NCBI GenBank assembly: GCA_965199105.1
Contig: CBDAQO010000002.1
Span: 868,001 to 932,000 of the forward strand
Origin: LMUY01 sp965199105
GTDB taxonomy: Bacteria; Pseudomonadota; Alphaproteobacteria; Acetobacterales; Acetobacteraceae
DNA length: 64,000 nt
Direction: 5' to 3'
Shown here: piece after piece, positions 7,561-16,456 of the stretch
How positions within the stretch are numbered: position 1 is the stretch's first letter
Layout of the letters: the number at the start of each line of letters is the position of its first letter
Notes under the pieces: model-generated
What the model was told of the DNA's origin: nothing
What the model saw: the letters and a program-made list of their open reading frames with translations, nothing else
Databases searched by the model: none
Program-made: the position numbers and the translations under genes

Positions 7561-8892
7561 ATGGTTTTCGGCCTATCCCGGCTCACGGTCGCCGCTAGTA
7601 TCGCCTTGTTGCCGGTCGCAGCGCTGGCCGACCCGGTCAGCGTTCTGTTCGTCGGCAACAGCATAACGCATGGCCGTTACCCGCCCGCGCTCAACTACCA
7701 CGCAGGCCCCGGCAGCGCGCTGGGCAGCAGCACAGTGCATGATCTGTTGTGCCCGTCGCTGCCCTGCACCGGTGTCGAAGGGGTCGCCTTGGTCGAACCG
7801 ACCAGCGCGGATACGCCGGGGGCGAGTGTGCTCGACCAGCTTGGTTATCTTCAGGCGACTCCCACCGCGCGCTATACTGAAGTGGGGCCGTTCGGCGGTG
7901 TGGCGGGGATTTTCCTGCAGTTCACCCGGGAGGCGGGCCTCGACTACAAGGTCTCGCTGATCGCGGTCAGCAGCGCCACTCTAGCCGGCTACGCGGGCAA
8001 TACTGGTAGCGAGGCCGGCGCGTTGCCGCTGATTGCCAGCGCCAACTGGCAGCACGTGGTGTTGCAGGACCAGACCTTCGAGCCGCTCCCCACGTCCATC
8101 ACAGTCAACGGCAAGTTGGTATCTACGCGCGGCAGCCCGTCGCGCTTCCAATTCGGTGTGACCCAGCTTATCGACGCGGTCGATGCTGCCGACAAAGCGG
8201 CCGGTGCGCCGTTGGCCCAGATCACGCTCGCTGAGACTCCGCCGCTCGCCGCCTACGGCTACACCAGCAACAATCCCAACTTGCCGATCTTTGGCTCCAG
8301 CACTGCCGCCCAGGAGGGTGGCAACCCGGCCTACGCGCCTTACGTGGGCGATCCTAACCCCATGGCGTCGATGGCCGCGGACCTGCACAGTGCTTACGTG
8401 GCCGCGGCGAGCGCCTACGCCACGGCAAATCCATCCGGCAGCCAAGTGGATGTCTCGCTCGACGGTGACGCCTGGGTGACCGCGATCGATTTTGGCATTG
8501 CTCAGCGCGACCCTTACCTCGACCGCGAAACGCCGCTGCAGCTCGATCTATGGGATAGCAACGCGCTGCTCGCCTGTTGCACCACGCCCATCGGCTATCA
8601 TCCGAGCGTCTATGGCGACCTGCTGAACGCCTATGTCTTGTTTGGCCAGATCACCGGCCTTAACCCGACGCTCCTTATCGCTGAGTACAACCCATTCGAA
8701 CGTGGCTACCCGACGTCTGCGTCCAAGGCGCTCGGTATTGCGCCGCTCGCTGCCCTTGAGCTCGCTGTCGCTGCGGAGGAGACCTTGGTCGCTGGTGGCG
8801 CCGTCACCTCGCGGCCTGCCTTGCCCTGCTGGCAACCTTATCTGGAACAATGCAGACTGCCCGGTTCGCGTGGCGGCTCCTGGCCGTTCTGA
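7561..8892 (+). CDS. Secreted SGNH-hydrolase-like protein
   Basis: A clear Sec signal peptide (about residues 1-23, ending AALA) leads a 443-residue protein. The block I motif VLFVGNSITHG contains the candidate catalytic Ser of the SGNH/GDSL superfamily. A late GYHPSVYGDLL segment (near residue 350) holds the candidate His of the Asp-x-x-His block. It is most likely an esterase acting on an exported or polymeric substrate in the periplasm or outside. It is first in an operon with an alpha/beta hydrolase (43-bp overlap) and an MHS transporter. The long overlap may mean its C-terminus has been altered. Confidence 0.7.
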   Translation: MVFGLSRLTVAASIALLPVAALADPVSVLFVGNSITHGRYPPALNYHAGPGSALGSSTVHDLLCPSLPCTGVEGVALVEPTSADTPGASVLDQLGYLQATPTARYTEVGPFGGVAGIFLQFTREAGLDYKVSLIAVSSATLAGYAGNTGSEAGALPLIASANWQHVVLQDQTFEPLPTSITVNGKLVSTRGSPSRFQFGVTQLIDAVDAADKAAGAPLAQITLAETPPLAAYGYTSNNPNLPIFGSSTAAQEGGNPAYAPYVGDPNPMASMAADLHSAYVAAASAYATANPSGSQVDVSLDGDAWVTAIDFGIAQRDPYLDRETPLQLDLWDSNALLACCTTPIGYHPSVYGDLLNAYVLFGQITGLNPTLLIAEYNPFERGYPTSASKALGIAPLAALELAVAAEETLVAGGAVTSRPALPCWQPYLEQCRLPGSRGGSWPF

Positions 8893-9845
8893 TGTCCTAC
8901 CGCGACGTCTCTGCGGTCGAGGGGGTGGCTGATTATCGTCGATCCGTCAGCTTCGTGGCGGCCGAGCGAGTGGCGACCGCCGGTGGCACATTGCCGCTCG
9001 CGATCAGCCCTCCCGGAGGAATGGCCGACCCGGTGTTCCATACCGCGGTGATCATGCTGCACGGGCGACGGCGGGACGCGGACACCTATCTCGCGGCGGC
9101 CGAAGCGGCTCGCCGCATCGCGGGTGAGGCGGCTGCCGGCTGCCTGTTGGCGGTGCCCCAATTCCTAGCCCCTGTCGACGTGGCGCACCACCGCCTGCCA
9201 GGCGACACGCTGCGCTGGAGCTTCGACGGCTGGATGGCCGGGGAGGCGGCGCTGGAGCCGGCGCCCATCAGTTCCTACGCTGCGATCGACGCGTTGCTGA
9301 GTGATCTCGCCCAGTCCATGCCGGGTCTGCGCCGCATCGTTATCGCGGGTCATTCCGCGGGGGGCCAGGTCGCGCAACGCTACGGTTTGTTGGGCCGGAT
9401 GCCCGATAGTTTGGCGAGGTGCGGCGTCGCCCTGCGCCTCGTCGTGGCGAACCCGTCCTCCTACGTCTACTTCAGCGGCGAGCGCCCAGTCGCCACCGAA
9501 GGCTGCCCTGGGTACGACCATTGGAAATACGGCATGCAGCGCCTGCCAGATTACGCTGGCGACCGCACCCCGGCCGAACTGGAGGCCGCTTACCTGCGCC
9601 GGCACATCACCTACCTGCTTGGCGGCGATGACACCGAAACGACACAACCGTCGCTCGATAGGACGTGCGCGGCGCAAGCCCAGGGCGCCAACCGGCTTCA
9701 ACGTGGCCTGCACTACGCCCAGCATCTCGGTCGACGCGCCCCCAATTGCACCGTACGGCTGACCGTCGTGCCAGGCGTGGGGCACGACGCGGCGGCGATG
9801 TTCGGCTCGGCCGCGGGATTGGACGCGCTCTTTGGCCGATCCTGA
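8850..9845 (+). CDS. Alpha/beta-hydrolase fold protein
   Basis: The 331-residue protein starts at ATG 8850, inside the end of the preceding gene. A weak N-terminal hydrophobic stretch may be a signal. AVIMLHGRRRDADTYL supplies the oxyanion-hole region, IVIAGHSAGGQVAQRYGLLG the nucleophile elbow (Ser in GHSAGG), and VPGVGHDAAAMF the catalytic His near the C-terminus. It is probably an esterase or lipase working with the upstream SGNH protein; the substrate is unknown. Translational coupling to both neighbours is likely. Confidence 0.75.
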   Translation: MQTARFAWRLLAVLMSYRDVSAVEGVADYRRSVSFVAAERVATAGGTLPLAISPPGGMADPVFHTAVIMLHGRRRDADTYLAAAEAARRIAGEAAAGCLLAVPQFLAPVDVAHHRLPGDTLRWSFDGWMAGEAALEPAPISSYAAIDALLSDLAQSMPGLRRIVIAGHSAGGQVAQRYGLLGRMPDSLARCGVALRLVVANPSSYVYFSGERPVATEGCPGYDHWKYGMQRLPDYAGDRTPAELEAAYLRRHITYLLGGDDTETTQPSLDRTCAAQAQGANRLQRGLHYAQHLGRRAPNCTVRLTVVPGVGHDAAAMFGSAAGLDALFGRS

Positions 9846-9873
9846 GAACAAAGTGCCGGAGGACACATCCGCT

Positions 9874-11199
9874 ATGCAGCAGCTCACTCCGGAGGCGCGG
9901 CGCCGCACCGTCATCGCATCGGTCATCGGCAACGGGCTGGAGTGGTTCGACTTTTTGGTCTACGCCTTTTTCGCGACTTATCTCGCCCAGCACTTCTTTC
10001 CGGCGAAAACGGCCACCGCCTCCCTGCTGGAGACCTTCGCCACCTTCGCTGTCGGCTTCGTCGTGCGGCCGTTCGGCGGCATCCTGCTCGGCCTTTACGC
10101 GGACCGGGCAGGGCGGCAGAAGGCGCTCTCGTTGCTGATCCTCATGATGGCGGCTGGCACACTTATCGTCGGCATCACGCCCGGCTATGCCACGATCGGC
10201 CTCGCTGCACCCGCGCTCATCGTGTTCGCCCGCATCATCCAGGGACTCTCGGTCGGTGGCGAGTTCGCCAGCGCGGCGGCGATGCTGGTCGAGATCGCGC
10301 CGCCTGGCCGCCGCATGCTCTACGGCAGCTTCCAAATGGCGTCGCAAGGCGTCGCGTTGCTCACCGCGTCGCTGTTCGGCCTGTTGCTGACGGAACTGAT
10401 GAGCCCGGCGGCCTTGTCCGAATGGGGCTGGCGCATCCCGTTCCTCGCCGGGTCGCTGATCGGGCCGATTGGTTTCCATATCCGCCGCCGCTGTTCGGAA
10501 AGCCCGGACTTCCTTGCTGCCGTGGCAGGAAAGCCCCTGCACGCCGCGGATGTGGTGCGCGATGTTGCCGCGCGCTGGCCCGCGGTGGTGTGCGCATTTG
10601 GGGTGATCGCGGTAGGGACGGCACTGAACTATCTCTGGCATAGCTACACGCCCACTTACGTCACGCGTGAACTGCATCTGCCGCTTTCCGCGGCGCTGGA
10701 GGGCAGTTCGCTGTGCGGCCTGTTGATCATCTTCGCCTACCCGTTGGCCGGCTGGCTCGCCGACCGGATTGGCGCCTACCGCCAGTTCTTTATTGTCGTG
10801 ACAGCGTTCGCGCTATGTGCCTACCCGATTTATGCGTATGTCGTCGCGGCGCCTAGCATCGGACGCCTGTTTACAGCGCAGATCGCCGCCACCGCGTTCT
10901 TGGCGCTGATGTCTGGCCCGCACCCGGGCATGCTGGCAACGCTGTTTCCGACACGCGCGCGAACGACAGGCGTCGCGCTTTCTTACAACCTTGCGGTCAC
11001 GTTGTTCGGCGGCCTCGCACCCACCACGGTCACGTGGCTGATCGCCCGCACCGGCGACCTGATGATGCCGGCCTGGTTCCAGATCTTTGCAGCCGTGCTG
11101 TCGCTCGCGCTGGTCAGCGCCACGGCCTCAGCCTGGGTCGCACATCCTGCCGCCGTGCGGACCGGCCTGAGGTGCAATGAAGCACAACGTACGTCTTAG
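9874..11199 (+). CDS. MFS transporter of the metabolite:H+ symporter (MHS) type
   Basis: About 12 membrane helices are present. The N-terminal signature ASVIGNGLEWFDFLVYAFFA and the loop GLYADRAGRQKALSL are those of the MHS subfamily, which imports organic acids and osmolytes with protons. ATG at 9874 is chosen over an upstream TTG because GGAGG lies about 11 bp before it. It is the last gene of the hydrolase operon. This suggests that the two hydrolases release a small acid that this protein takes up; the substrate cannot be read from sequence. Confidence 0.85.
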   Translation: MQQLTPEARRRTVIASVIGNGLEWFDFLVYAFFATYLAQHFFPAKTATASLLETFATFAVGFVVRPFGGILLGLYADRAGRQKALSLLILMMAAGTLIVGITPGYATIGLAAPALIVFARIIQGLSVGGEFASAAAMLVEIAPPGRRMLYGSFQMASQGVALLTASLFGLLLTELMSPAALSEWGWRIPFLAGSLIGPIGFHIRRRCSESPDFLAAVAGKPLHAADVVRDVAARWPAVVCAFGVIAVGTALNYLWHSYTPTYVTRELHLPLSAALEGSSLCGLLIIFAYPLAGWLADRIGAYRQFFIVVTAFALCAYPIYAYVVAAPSIGRLFTAQIAATAFLALMSGPHPGMLATLFPTRARTTGVALSYNLAVTLFGGLAPTTVTWLIARTGDLMMPAWFQIFAAVLSLALVSATASAWVAHPAAVRTGLRCNEAQRTS

Positions 11200-11678
11200 C
11201 CGGTGTCGGGCGAGTGGGACGGGGTGGTGTTTGGCCCGAGGTAGCGGGCGCTGCTGGGATGGCGGAGCGGGGCACAGGCGCGGGCGGCGAGGCCCATGCC
11301 GCGGCAGCTGCGCTGGATGGCGGCCTCGACGGAGCTGGCCTGGATTCCTCCATCTAGAGCAGCATCCGAGCAATCGGAGTTGCTTCGCGATCCGAGGGCT
11401 CGGATAAAGCTGCTCGTTTCTCAGTCGAGTAGAGCATGATTGGAGAGATCATGCTCTAGGCCGGGGTGCGGCGCGCAGGGCTACGTCATCCCGGAAGCGA
11501 CAGATGCAGATCGCAATCGTGCCCGCGCCGTCACTGGTCGGAAAAAAGGCGGCGGCGCTTTCGAGGCCGTAACCGCCCTAGGCCTCCATTACCAGCGGCA
11601 GATATGTGCTGACGTAGTCGTCGCGGTCGAACCGCGTGCCAGCGTCGCCGGGATATGTCACATATAGGGTTGTCCCCG
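11200..11678. other. Gene-free stretch with inverted repeats
   Basis: There is no convincing gene here. A perfect 11-bp palindrome, TAGAGCATGAT / ATCATGCTCTA with a 7-base loop, lies at 11430-11458. Just left, 11353-11420 holds a longer imperfect inverted repeat (AGCAGCATCCGAG against CTCGGATAAAGCTGCT). These lie between convergent genes and may act as a terminator or be repeat-element debris. Confidence 0.5.
11430..11458. repeat. Perfect 11-bp inverted repeat
   Basis: The stem TAGAGCATGAT with ATCATGCTCTA encloses the 7-base loop TGGAGAG. No T-run follows, so an intrinsic terminator is only one possibility. Confidence 0.55.
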
Positions 11679-12542
11679 TCAGGCTCCGTGATGCAGCGTG
11701 TAGTCGGCCATTGCTGACCAATCCTTCTCGCCCATGCCGGCATCGACGGCCTCGCCCATGCGGGTGCGCACCGCATCCAGCATTGGTAGCTGCTTGCCGG
11801 CCTTCTCGGCGGCCGCCGTCGCCAGCCGCAGGTCCTTGAGGCCGAGACGCATCAAGAAACCGGGCTCGTAGTCCCCCTTCGTGATCTTCGCGCTGTAGGT
11901 CTCGTAGGAACGGCCGGCAAACAGCGTGCCGAGGATCAGCTCGAAGAAGGCCTCGGGCGCCACGCCGTTGTTGCCGGTCAGGACGACGGCTTCCGCCATC
12001 GCCTCGATCGCCATCGTGATCATCATGTTGCCGGCGATTTTGGCTACGTTCGCCTGCTTTGGGTCCTCGCCCATCACCCAGACCTTCTTGGCGAGTACGT
12101 CCAGCAGCGGGCGCACGGTCTCGACAGCGTTCGGCTTTCCCGCCGCCATGATGTTGAGTTGCCCGGCTTCCGCCACGTCGGGACGGCCAAACACAGGCGC
12201 CGAGACGTAACCGACACAGGCTGCCTCGTGCTCGGCGCGCAGCTCGTCGGCGAAATCGACCGAGATCGTCGCCGTCACCACGTGGACGACACCGGGCCGC
12301 ACCTGCTTCAACACGCCCGGCGTCAGCAGCACGTCGCGGATCGCAGCATCGTCGGACAGCATCGTGAACACGACGTTAGCCTGGAAGGCGTCACCCGGCG
12401 AGGCGGCCCGCTCCACGCCCTCAATCCCGCCCTTGGTGGCATCGGCCGAGCGGTTCCATGCGACGACCTGATGGCCCGCCCTGGCAATGTTGCGCGCCAT
12501 GGCGCTTCCCATCCGACCCAATCCGATAAAGCCCACTTTCAT
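11679..12542 (-). CDS. 3-hydroxyisobutyrate-dehydrogenase-like NAD(P)-dependent oxidoreductase
   Basis: The Rossmann motif VGFIGLGRMGSAMARNIARA is at the N-terminus. VVAWNRS supplies the NADP-type second strand, and KIAGNMMI the conserved catalytic Lys region of the beta-hydroxyacid dehydrogenase family. Its 287 residues are the usual length. ATG at 12542 is chosen because GGAGGCAGAC lies directly upstream; the frame runs further up but without family similarity. It probably oxidises or reduces a small hydroxy acid or aldehyde. It follows three small genes on the same strand (12625-13789), 82 bp away. Confidence 0.85.
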   Translation of the reverse strand: MKVGFIGLGRMGSAMARNIARAGHQVVAWNRSADATKGGIEGVERAASPGDAFQANVVFTMLSDDAAIRDVLLTPGVLKQVRPGVVHVVTATISVDFADELRAEHEAACVGYVSAPVFGRPDVAEAGQLNIMAAGKPNAVETVRPLLDVLAKKVWVMGEDPKQANVAKIAGNMMITMAIEAMAEAVVLTGNNGVAPEAFFELILGTLFAGRSYETYSAKITKGDYEPGFLMRLGLKDLRLATAAAEKAGKQLPMLDAVRTRMGEAVDAGMGEKDWSAMADYTLHHGA

Positions 12543-12624
12543 TGTCTGCCTCCGTTCTATTATCGGCGCCGCGCGCTTGATGTAGCGCGATGGCCGTTGG
12601 GTTACTCGCGTGTTAGAAATTCCA

Positions 12625-12891
12625 TTACGAGCGCATTGAGTGCCTCGGGCGCCTCCTCCGGCACTCAACGTCCTGCTCGTCGCAGTCCAGGCCCAACTCC
12701 GCCATGGCCCGCCGCAGCGCCTCGCCGGCCACGGTCCGAAAGTTGCGGTGCGGACGCTCCTCCTCCAGCGCGTGCTCGTGGCGGTCGAAGACCGCGATCA
12801 CGTCGCGTGCGTGGACGCCACCCTTGCCGTGCCGGTTTAGAATGCGGGCGACGGCGGCCACCAGCCCCTCGACCGCCTTGGGCCGGCTCAT
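12625..12891 (-). CDS. Small hypothetical protein
   Basis: The 88-residue protein begins MSRPKAVEGLVAAVARILNR and is rich in charged residues, with a basic tail. No family is recognised. Its start at 12891 overlaps the stop of the NTF2-fold gene upstream by 4 bp (ATGA), which supports it being translated as part of the 13789-12625 operon. Confidence 0.5.
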   Translation of the reverse strand: MSRPKAVEGLVAAVARILNRHGKGGVHARDVIAVFDRHEHALEEERPHRNFRTVAGEALRRAMAELGLDCDEQDVECRRRRPRHSMRS

Positions 12892-13331
12892 GGCGCGCTC
12901 CTGACGGCGTTGCGGTAGGCGGGCACATTCCAATAGAACGGGCGGAAGTCCACAATACGGCCGTCGTGCACGCGCACCACTTGCGTCATCGGCAGGTCGA
13001 GCGTCTCACCCGTGTCGCGCGCGCGGGTAACGAGGCGGCAGGTGATGACCACAGTGTCGTCTTCGGCAAAGCTGCGTGCGTCTTTGACCGCGAGCTGATC
13101 GAACGCCCGGCTCATCTGCCGCGCCCAGTTCTCGTAGCCGGCGTGGCCCTGGAACTCGCCGCCCCAAGGCAGGTCGGGTGACTGGTGCAGCACGACGGCG
13201 GGATCGAGGGTGGCAGCAAGGTCGGCGAAGCTGCCACCGCCATCGGCACCGCCAGCGTTCATGTAGACGTCCTCGGCGGCATGGAACCGCCGGACCACGT
13301 CGAGCGGCGAGAGAGGGCCGGTCACGTTCAT
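12888..13331 (-). CDS. SnoaL/NTF2-fold protein
   Basis: The 147-residue protein has the SnoaL-like pattern: an N-terminal helix (SPLDVVRRFHAAEDVYMNAG), a mid-region HQSPDLPWGGEFQGHAGYENW, and a C-terminal VRVHDGRIVDFRPFYWN strand pair. Such cones act as small isomerases, hydrolases or ligand binders. It sits between two other small genes with 4-bp overlaps on each side, so the three are co-translated. A TetR regulator is divergent from this operon. Confidence 0.75.
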   Translation of the reverse strand: MNVTGPLSPLDVVRRFHAAEDVYMNAGGADGGGSFADLAATLDPAVVLHQSPDLPWGGEFQGHAGYENWARQMSRAFDQLAVKDARSFAEDDTVVITCRLVTRARDTGETLDLPMTQVVRVHDGRIVDFRPFYWNVPAYRNAVRSAP

Positions 13332-13789
13332 AGCGCCACCTCGCCGCCGTCCGGGTCGCTCCGGTAGGTCGCGATGCCGCCGGTGCGGAAGGTAGCCGCG
13401 GTGGCGAACGTGTCCTCCATGAACTGCATAAAGGTGACCTGGCCTTCCTGCACCTTGGCCAGGATTGCGAAGGGCGAGGTGACTGCCTTGCCCAGGGTGA
13501 CGGAGCGGTAGGTGAAGTGGCCGAACACAGCCACGCTGCCCCCGTCGCCGAACAATTCGTCAATCGTGAACGCCTCGCTGTGCCAAAACCGGTTCACCCT
13601 CGTGTAGGTGTCCAGCACCGCGTCCGGGCCGGTGCGGGTGCCGGCCCAGGGCATGATCCGCTGCAACTCGGGGTTGTCGAAGTTGAGTGACACGTAGGTT
13701 GCATTCGGCGCGATCAGCTGGCGCACCATGGCCGGGTTGGTGGGATCATCCAGGAGCTTGCGAACAACGTCTGTCGCCGCACTCGCCAT
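13328..13789 (-). CDS. NTF2-fold (SnoaL-like) protein
   Basis: The 153-residue protein carries the N-terminal helix VRKLLDDPTNPAMVRQLIAPNATYVSLN and a TIDELFGDGGSVAVFGHFTY sheet region, as in the nuclear-transport-factor-2 family often found next to TetR or LysR regulators. No catalytic residue can be assigned. It is the first gene of the operon reading to 12625. Its promoter region is shared with the divergent tetR gene and contains an inverted repeat at 13881-13908. Confidence 0.7.
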   Translation of the reverse strand: MASAATDVVRKLLDDPTNPAMVRQLIAPNATYVSLNFDNPELQRIMPWAGTRTGPDAVLDTYTRVNRFWHSEAFTIDELFGDGGSVAVFGHFTYRSVTLGKAVTSPFAILAKVQEGQVTFMQFMEDTFATAATFRTGGIATYRSDPDGGEVAL

Positions 13790-13880
13790 CGGCTGCTTCT
13801 CCTTGCCTGCTCAATCGGGTCGGCACCCTAACTTACGGACCGACCGATCTCAGATGGGAAGGTATTAAACCTGTGTCAAC

Positions 13881-13908
13881 GACTTTCAGAGTCTTTGGTC
13901 TGAAAGAC
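13881..13908. promoter_or_regulatory. Inverted repeat, candidate TetR operator
   Basis: GACTTTCAGA and TCTGAAAGAC form arms separated by 8 bases (9 of 10 pairs). The repeat ends 8 bases before the tetR start and lies in the intergenic region shared with the divergent NTF2-fold operon, where TetR-family proteins usually bind. Confidence 0.55.
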
Positions 13909-13916
13909 TATGGAGA

Positions 13917-14549
13917 ATGGAGATGCCCCGCACCGGACGGCCCCGGGAGTTCGACCGAGACCACGCGCTTGGCGCCGCCATGCGGCTGTTCTGGCGTCAG
14001 GGCTACGAGTCGACTTCGCTAGACCAGCTCAAGAAGGCGATGGGCGGGCTGTCGGCGGCCAGCTTCTACGGGGCATTTGGCTCCAAGGAGAGGCTGTTCC
14101 GGGAAGCGTTGGAGCAGTACCTCGGCACGCATGGGCGGGTCACAGCCCCCTTACACGACGACGCGCTGCGGCCTCGTGAGGCGCTGGAAGCGGTGCTTCG
14201 CCGTTCCGCCCGGATGCAGACGGAGGCGGACCTGCCGGGCGGGTGCATGGTGGTGCTGTCCGCCGCCAACATGTCGCCGGAAAATGCCCACCTGCAGGCC
14301 CTGGTGGCAATGGAACGCGGGCGCACCCGCGACGGGATCCGAAGGCGGGTCGCCCAGGCGATCAAGTCGGGCGAGCTGCATCCGGGCATCGACGTCGAGG
14401 GTCTCGCGATGTTGGCGGACGCGTTGCTGGTCGGCATGTCCGTCCAGAGCCGCGATGGCGTGACAGGAGCGGCCATCGACGCGGCCGTGTCGACTTTGCT
14501 TAGGTTGTGGGATGCCAACTGCCTCGTGTTACCGCATGACGATCGGTAA
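13917..14549 (+). CDS. TetR-family transcriptional regulator
   Basis: The 210-residue protein has an N-terminal HTH: RDHALGAAMRLFWRQGYESTSLDQL, then SAASFYGAFGSKERLFREAL, the recognition helix region. The C-terminal ligand domain resembles that of the YxaF/LmrA-like group (DLPGGCMVV). Start candidates are ATG 13917 and ATG 13923; either is good. It probably represses the divergent NTF2-fold operon and itself. It ends just before an IS3 remnant. Confidence 0.9.
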   Translation: MEMPRTGRPREFDRDHALGAAMRLFWRQGYESTSLDQLKKAMGGLSAASFYGAFGSKERLFREALEQYLGTHGRVTAPLHDDALRPREALEAVLRRSARMQTEADLPGGCMVVLSAANMSPENAHLQALVAMERGRTRDGIRRRVAQAIKSGELHPGIDVEGLAMLADALLVGMSVQSRDGVTGAAIDAAVSTLLRLWDANCLVLPHDDR

Positions 14550-14599
14550 TGCCCGTCGGCCGCTACTGCAGACGTTGCCACCCCAATCACCGAAGCCTA

Positions 14600-14790
14600 G
14601 CCAGCCTGGTTCATCACTCGGACCGTGGAATTCAATACGCTTGCGGTGACTACATTGCCCGCCTTGAAGCGGCCGGGATCCAGCCCAGCATGAGCCGGGC
14701 CGGCTGTCCCTACGATAACGCGATGGCCGAGAGCTTCATGAAGACGCTCAAGCACGAGGAAGTCGACGCCAGCGACCTGCAGGAGGTCGT
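14600..14790 (+). pseudogene. IS3-family transposase (OrfB) fragment
   Basis: The reading frame contains LVHHSDRGIQYACGDYIARL, then PYDNAMAESFMKTLKHEEVD, the second Asp and the Glu of the DDE core of IS3-group integrases. Both ends of the element are missing and the frame ends at 14830 in unrelated sequence. It is an inactive remnant. Confidence 0.8.
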
Positions 14791-14897
14791 TCTGGATGGA
14801 AGATGCGATCCTCTGCAAGCATGGACGTAGCGACATCCCGGGTGGCGATATAGGCATGCTCCGGCAAAAGCGGACAGCAACTCGGCGGGCCGTTCCT

Positions 14898-14960
14898 TCC
14901 CGCATCACCGGCGGTCAGTTTCGCGTATAGCTCTTTCACGATCTCAACGGGTGGTCGCAT
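14898..14960 (-). pseudogene. N-terminal fragment of a SnoaL-like gene
   Basis: The first ~20 codons (MRPPVEIVKELYAKLTAGDA) match the start of proteins like the one at 21315-21701 (EIIRDFYDKLATGDA). After that the frame enters unrelated sequence shared with no family. It is presumably cut by the adjacent IS3 remnant. The stretch 14961-15170 holds no gene. Confidence 0.5.
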
Positions 14961-15170
14961 CGCAGCCGTCCTATGTTCGGGTGTGAGCCGGCTATAAGTG
15001 GCAGACCCGGTTCCTATGTTTATTCCCTTCCAGCGCGAAGGACGTAACTCCCAAAGTTGGGAGGCACTCTTGCGTGGCGTGGAAGGATTGGGACCGCCTG
15101 ACCCAGCCCCAAGCAGGCGAAAGTCAGCTCGGCGGATCAGTAAGTCGAAGCCGCCGCGCTGAAGTTGGAC

Positions 15171-15686
15171 CTAGTGAGAGGGTTTGGCCAAGCCGACCTT
15201 GATGACCGCGTCGGGATGGAGCGGCACGGCGGTCCCGGGCGAGAAGGGCGGCAGCTGACTGAGCTGAGCCGGGGTGAACGCGTCGACTTCGACCACTTGG
15301 CCCAGCAGAACCAGGGCATCGACGGGCACGGACACCGGCCGCGACCCGAACCCCAGAAAGCCGCCCAGGTCGATGACCGCCGCGAGGGTCCCGTCGGGGT
15401 TGCGGACGATCTGCTGCACCGTGCCCAGGAAGTTCTGGCTCTCGACCGGCTGGATCACGTCGCGCTGCAGCAGGTCGCCGACCCGAACAGGCTGGGGGAA
15501 ACGCATCGCCGCCGATGTGGCCATACTCATGCCAGGGGGTGGAGGCGCGCCGCCCGGGGTCGGGCTTTGTGCGGACACCGTGCCTGTCGCAAGCAGGAGA
15601 AGGACGGCCGCGGCAGCCGGGCGGTAGCCACCCCTCCCTCCTACGGGATGATGAGGCACCGTCCCGGCACTAACGGGCGAGCTCAT
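15171..15686 (-). CDS. Secreted PRC-barrel-domain protein
   Basis: The 171-residue protein has an N-terminal signal peptide (hydrophobic run AAAAVLLLLATGTVSAQS near residues 23-40), a Pro/Gly-rich linker, and a PRC-barrel-like domain (FLGTVQQIVRNPDGTLAAVI, then PVSVPVDALVLLGQVVEV). PRC barrels bind proteins or cofactors. Its ATG overlaps the stop of the molybdopterin oxidoreductase gene by 4 bp, and that gene overlaps a cytochrome b561 gene in the same way. The protein is therefore likely a periplasmic partner of that redox pair. Confidence 0.75.
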   Translation of the reverse strand: MSSPVSAGTVPHHPVGGRGGYRPAAAAVLLLLATGTVSAQSPTPGGAPPPPGMSMATSAAMRFPQPVRVGDLLQRDVIQPVESQNFLGTVQQIVRNPDGTLAAVIDLGGFLGFGSRPVSVPVDALVLLGQVVEVDAFTPAQLSQLPPFSPGTAVPLHPDAVIKVGLAKPSH

Positions 15687-16456
15687 ATGCCAGCGAACCA
15701 TGGGAAGCCCAGCTTTTCCCAGTAGCCGCCGGGATAGGTGTTGGTCACCTCGATCGCGGTGACCCATTTCGGGTTCTTGTAGCCCAGCTTGGTCGACATG
15801 CGCAGGCGCACAGGGAAGCCGAACGGGTCGGCCAGAGCGTCTCCACCGTATTGCAGCGCCAGCAGCGTCTGCGGGTGCAGAGCGGTCGCCATGTCGATGC
15901 TGCTGGGGTAGTCGTCCGCCGTCTGGAAGGCCACATACTTTGCCCGCAGGTCGGCGCCGGCGCGTTCCAGGAAGGTGCGGAGCGGCACGCCCGTCCAGCC
16001 GCCAATGTAGTCCCAGCCCTCCACGCAGACATGCTTGATCACCATTGAGCGCTGCGGCATGGCCTGTAGGTCCGGCAGCGTCCACGGCCGCTTGTCGGCG
16101 ACGAGGCCGGACAGCTCCAGCTTCCAGCTCGCTCCGTCCACCGGCTTGACGTCCATCACGTCGTAGTAGGCGTTGAACTTGGGCGGCCGCAGGATCATCG
16201 ATGCCGGATAGGTCGGCGCTAAGTGGTTGGGGTCGAACAGGAGCGCCTGCACGCCGTCGTTCAGGCTCGAGATGGCCAGCAGCGCCTTTTCGATCGCTTC
16301 CGGCCGCTTCACGTCGCAGCCGGTCAGCATGGTCAGCGCGCCGAGCGACAGGCCGCCACGGATCAGGCCGCGACGCTCTAGCGTCCGGATCAGCGGCCGG
16401 TGGTCGTCCAGGATGGCGGGATCCGGCGCAGCGGCCGGGCGATGGAGCGACCTCAT
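15683..16456 (-). CDS. Sulfite-oxidase-family molybdopterin-dependent oxidoreductase, exported
   Basis: The 257-residue protein has a Tat-like N-terminus (ERRGLIRGG), then a hydrophobic segment ending LTMLTGC that may be a lipobox. The molybdopterin domain shows HVCVEGWDYIGGWTGVPL, whose Cys is the expected Mo ligand. TADDYPSSIDMATAL and the late GYKNPKWVTAIEV strand are also typical of the YedY/MsrP group. The enzyme works outside the cytoplasm and needs electrons from a membrane partner. The preceding gene is a b-type cytochrome overlapping by 4 bp, which fits this well. The physiological substrate is unknown. Confidence 0.85.
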   Translation of the reverse strand: MRSLHRPAAAPDPAILDDHRPLIRTLERRGLIRGGLSLGALTMLTGCDVKRPEAIEKALLAISSLNDGVQALLFDPNHLAPTYPASMILRPPKFNAYYDVMDVKPVDGASWKLELSGLVADKRPWTLPDLQAMPQRSMVIKHVCVEGWDYIGGWTGVPLRTFLERAGADLRAKYVAFQTADDYPSSIDMATALHPQTLLALQYGGDALADPFGFPVRLRMSTKLGYKNPKWVTAIEVTNTYPGGYWEKLGFPWFAGI

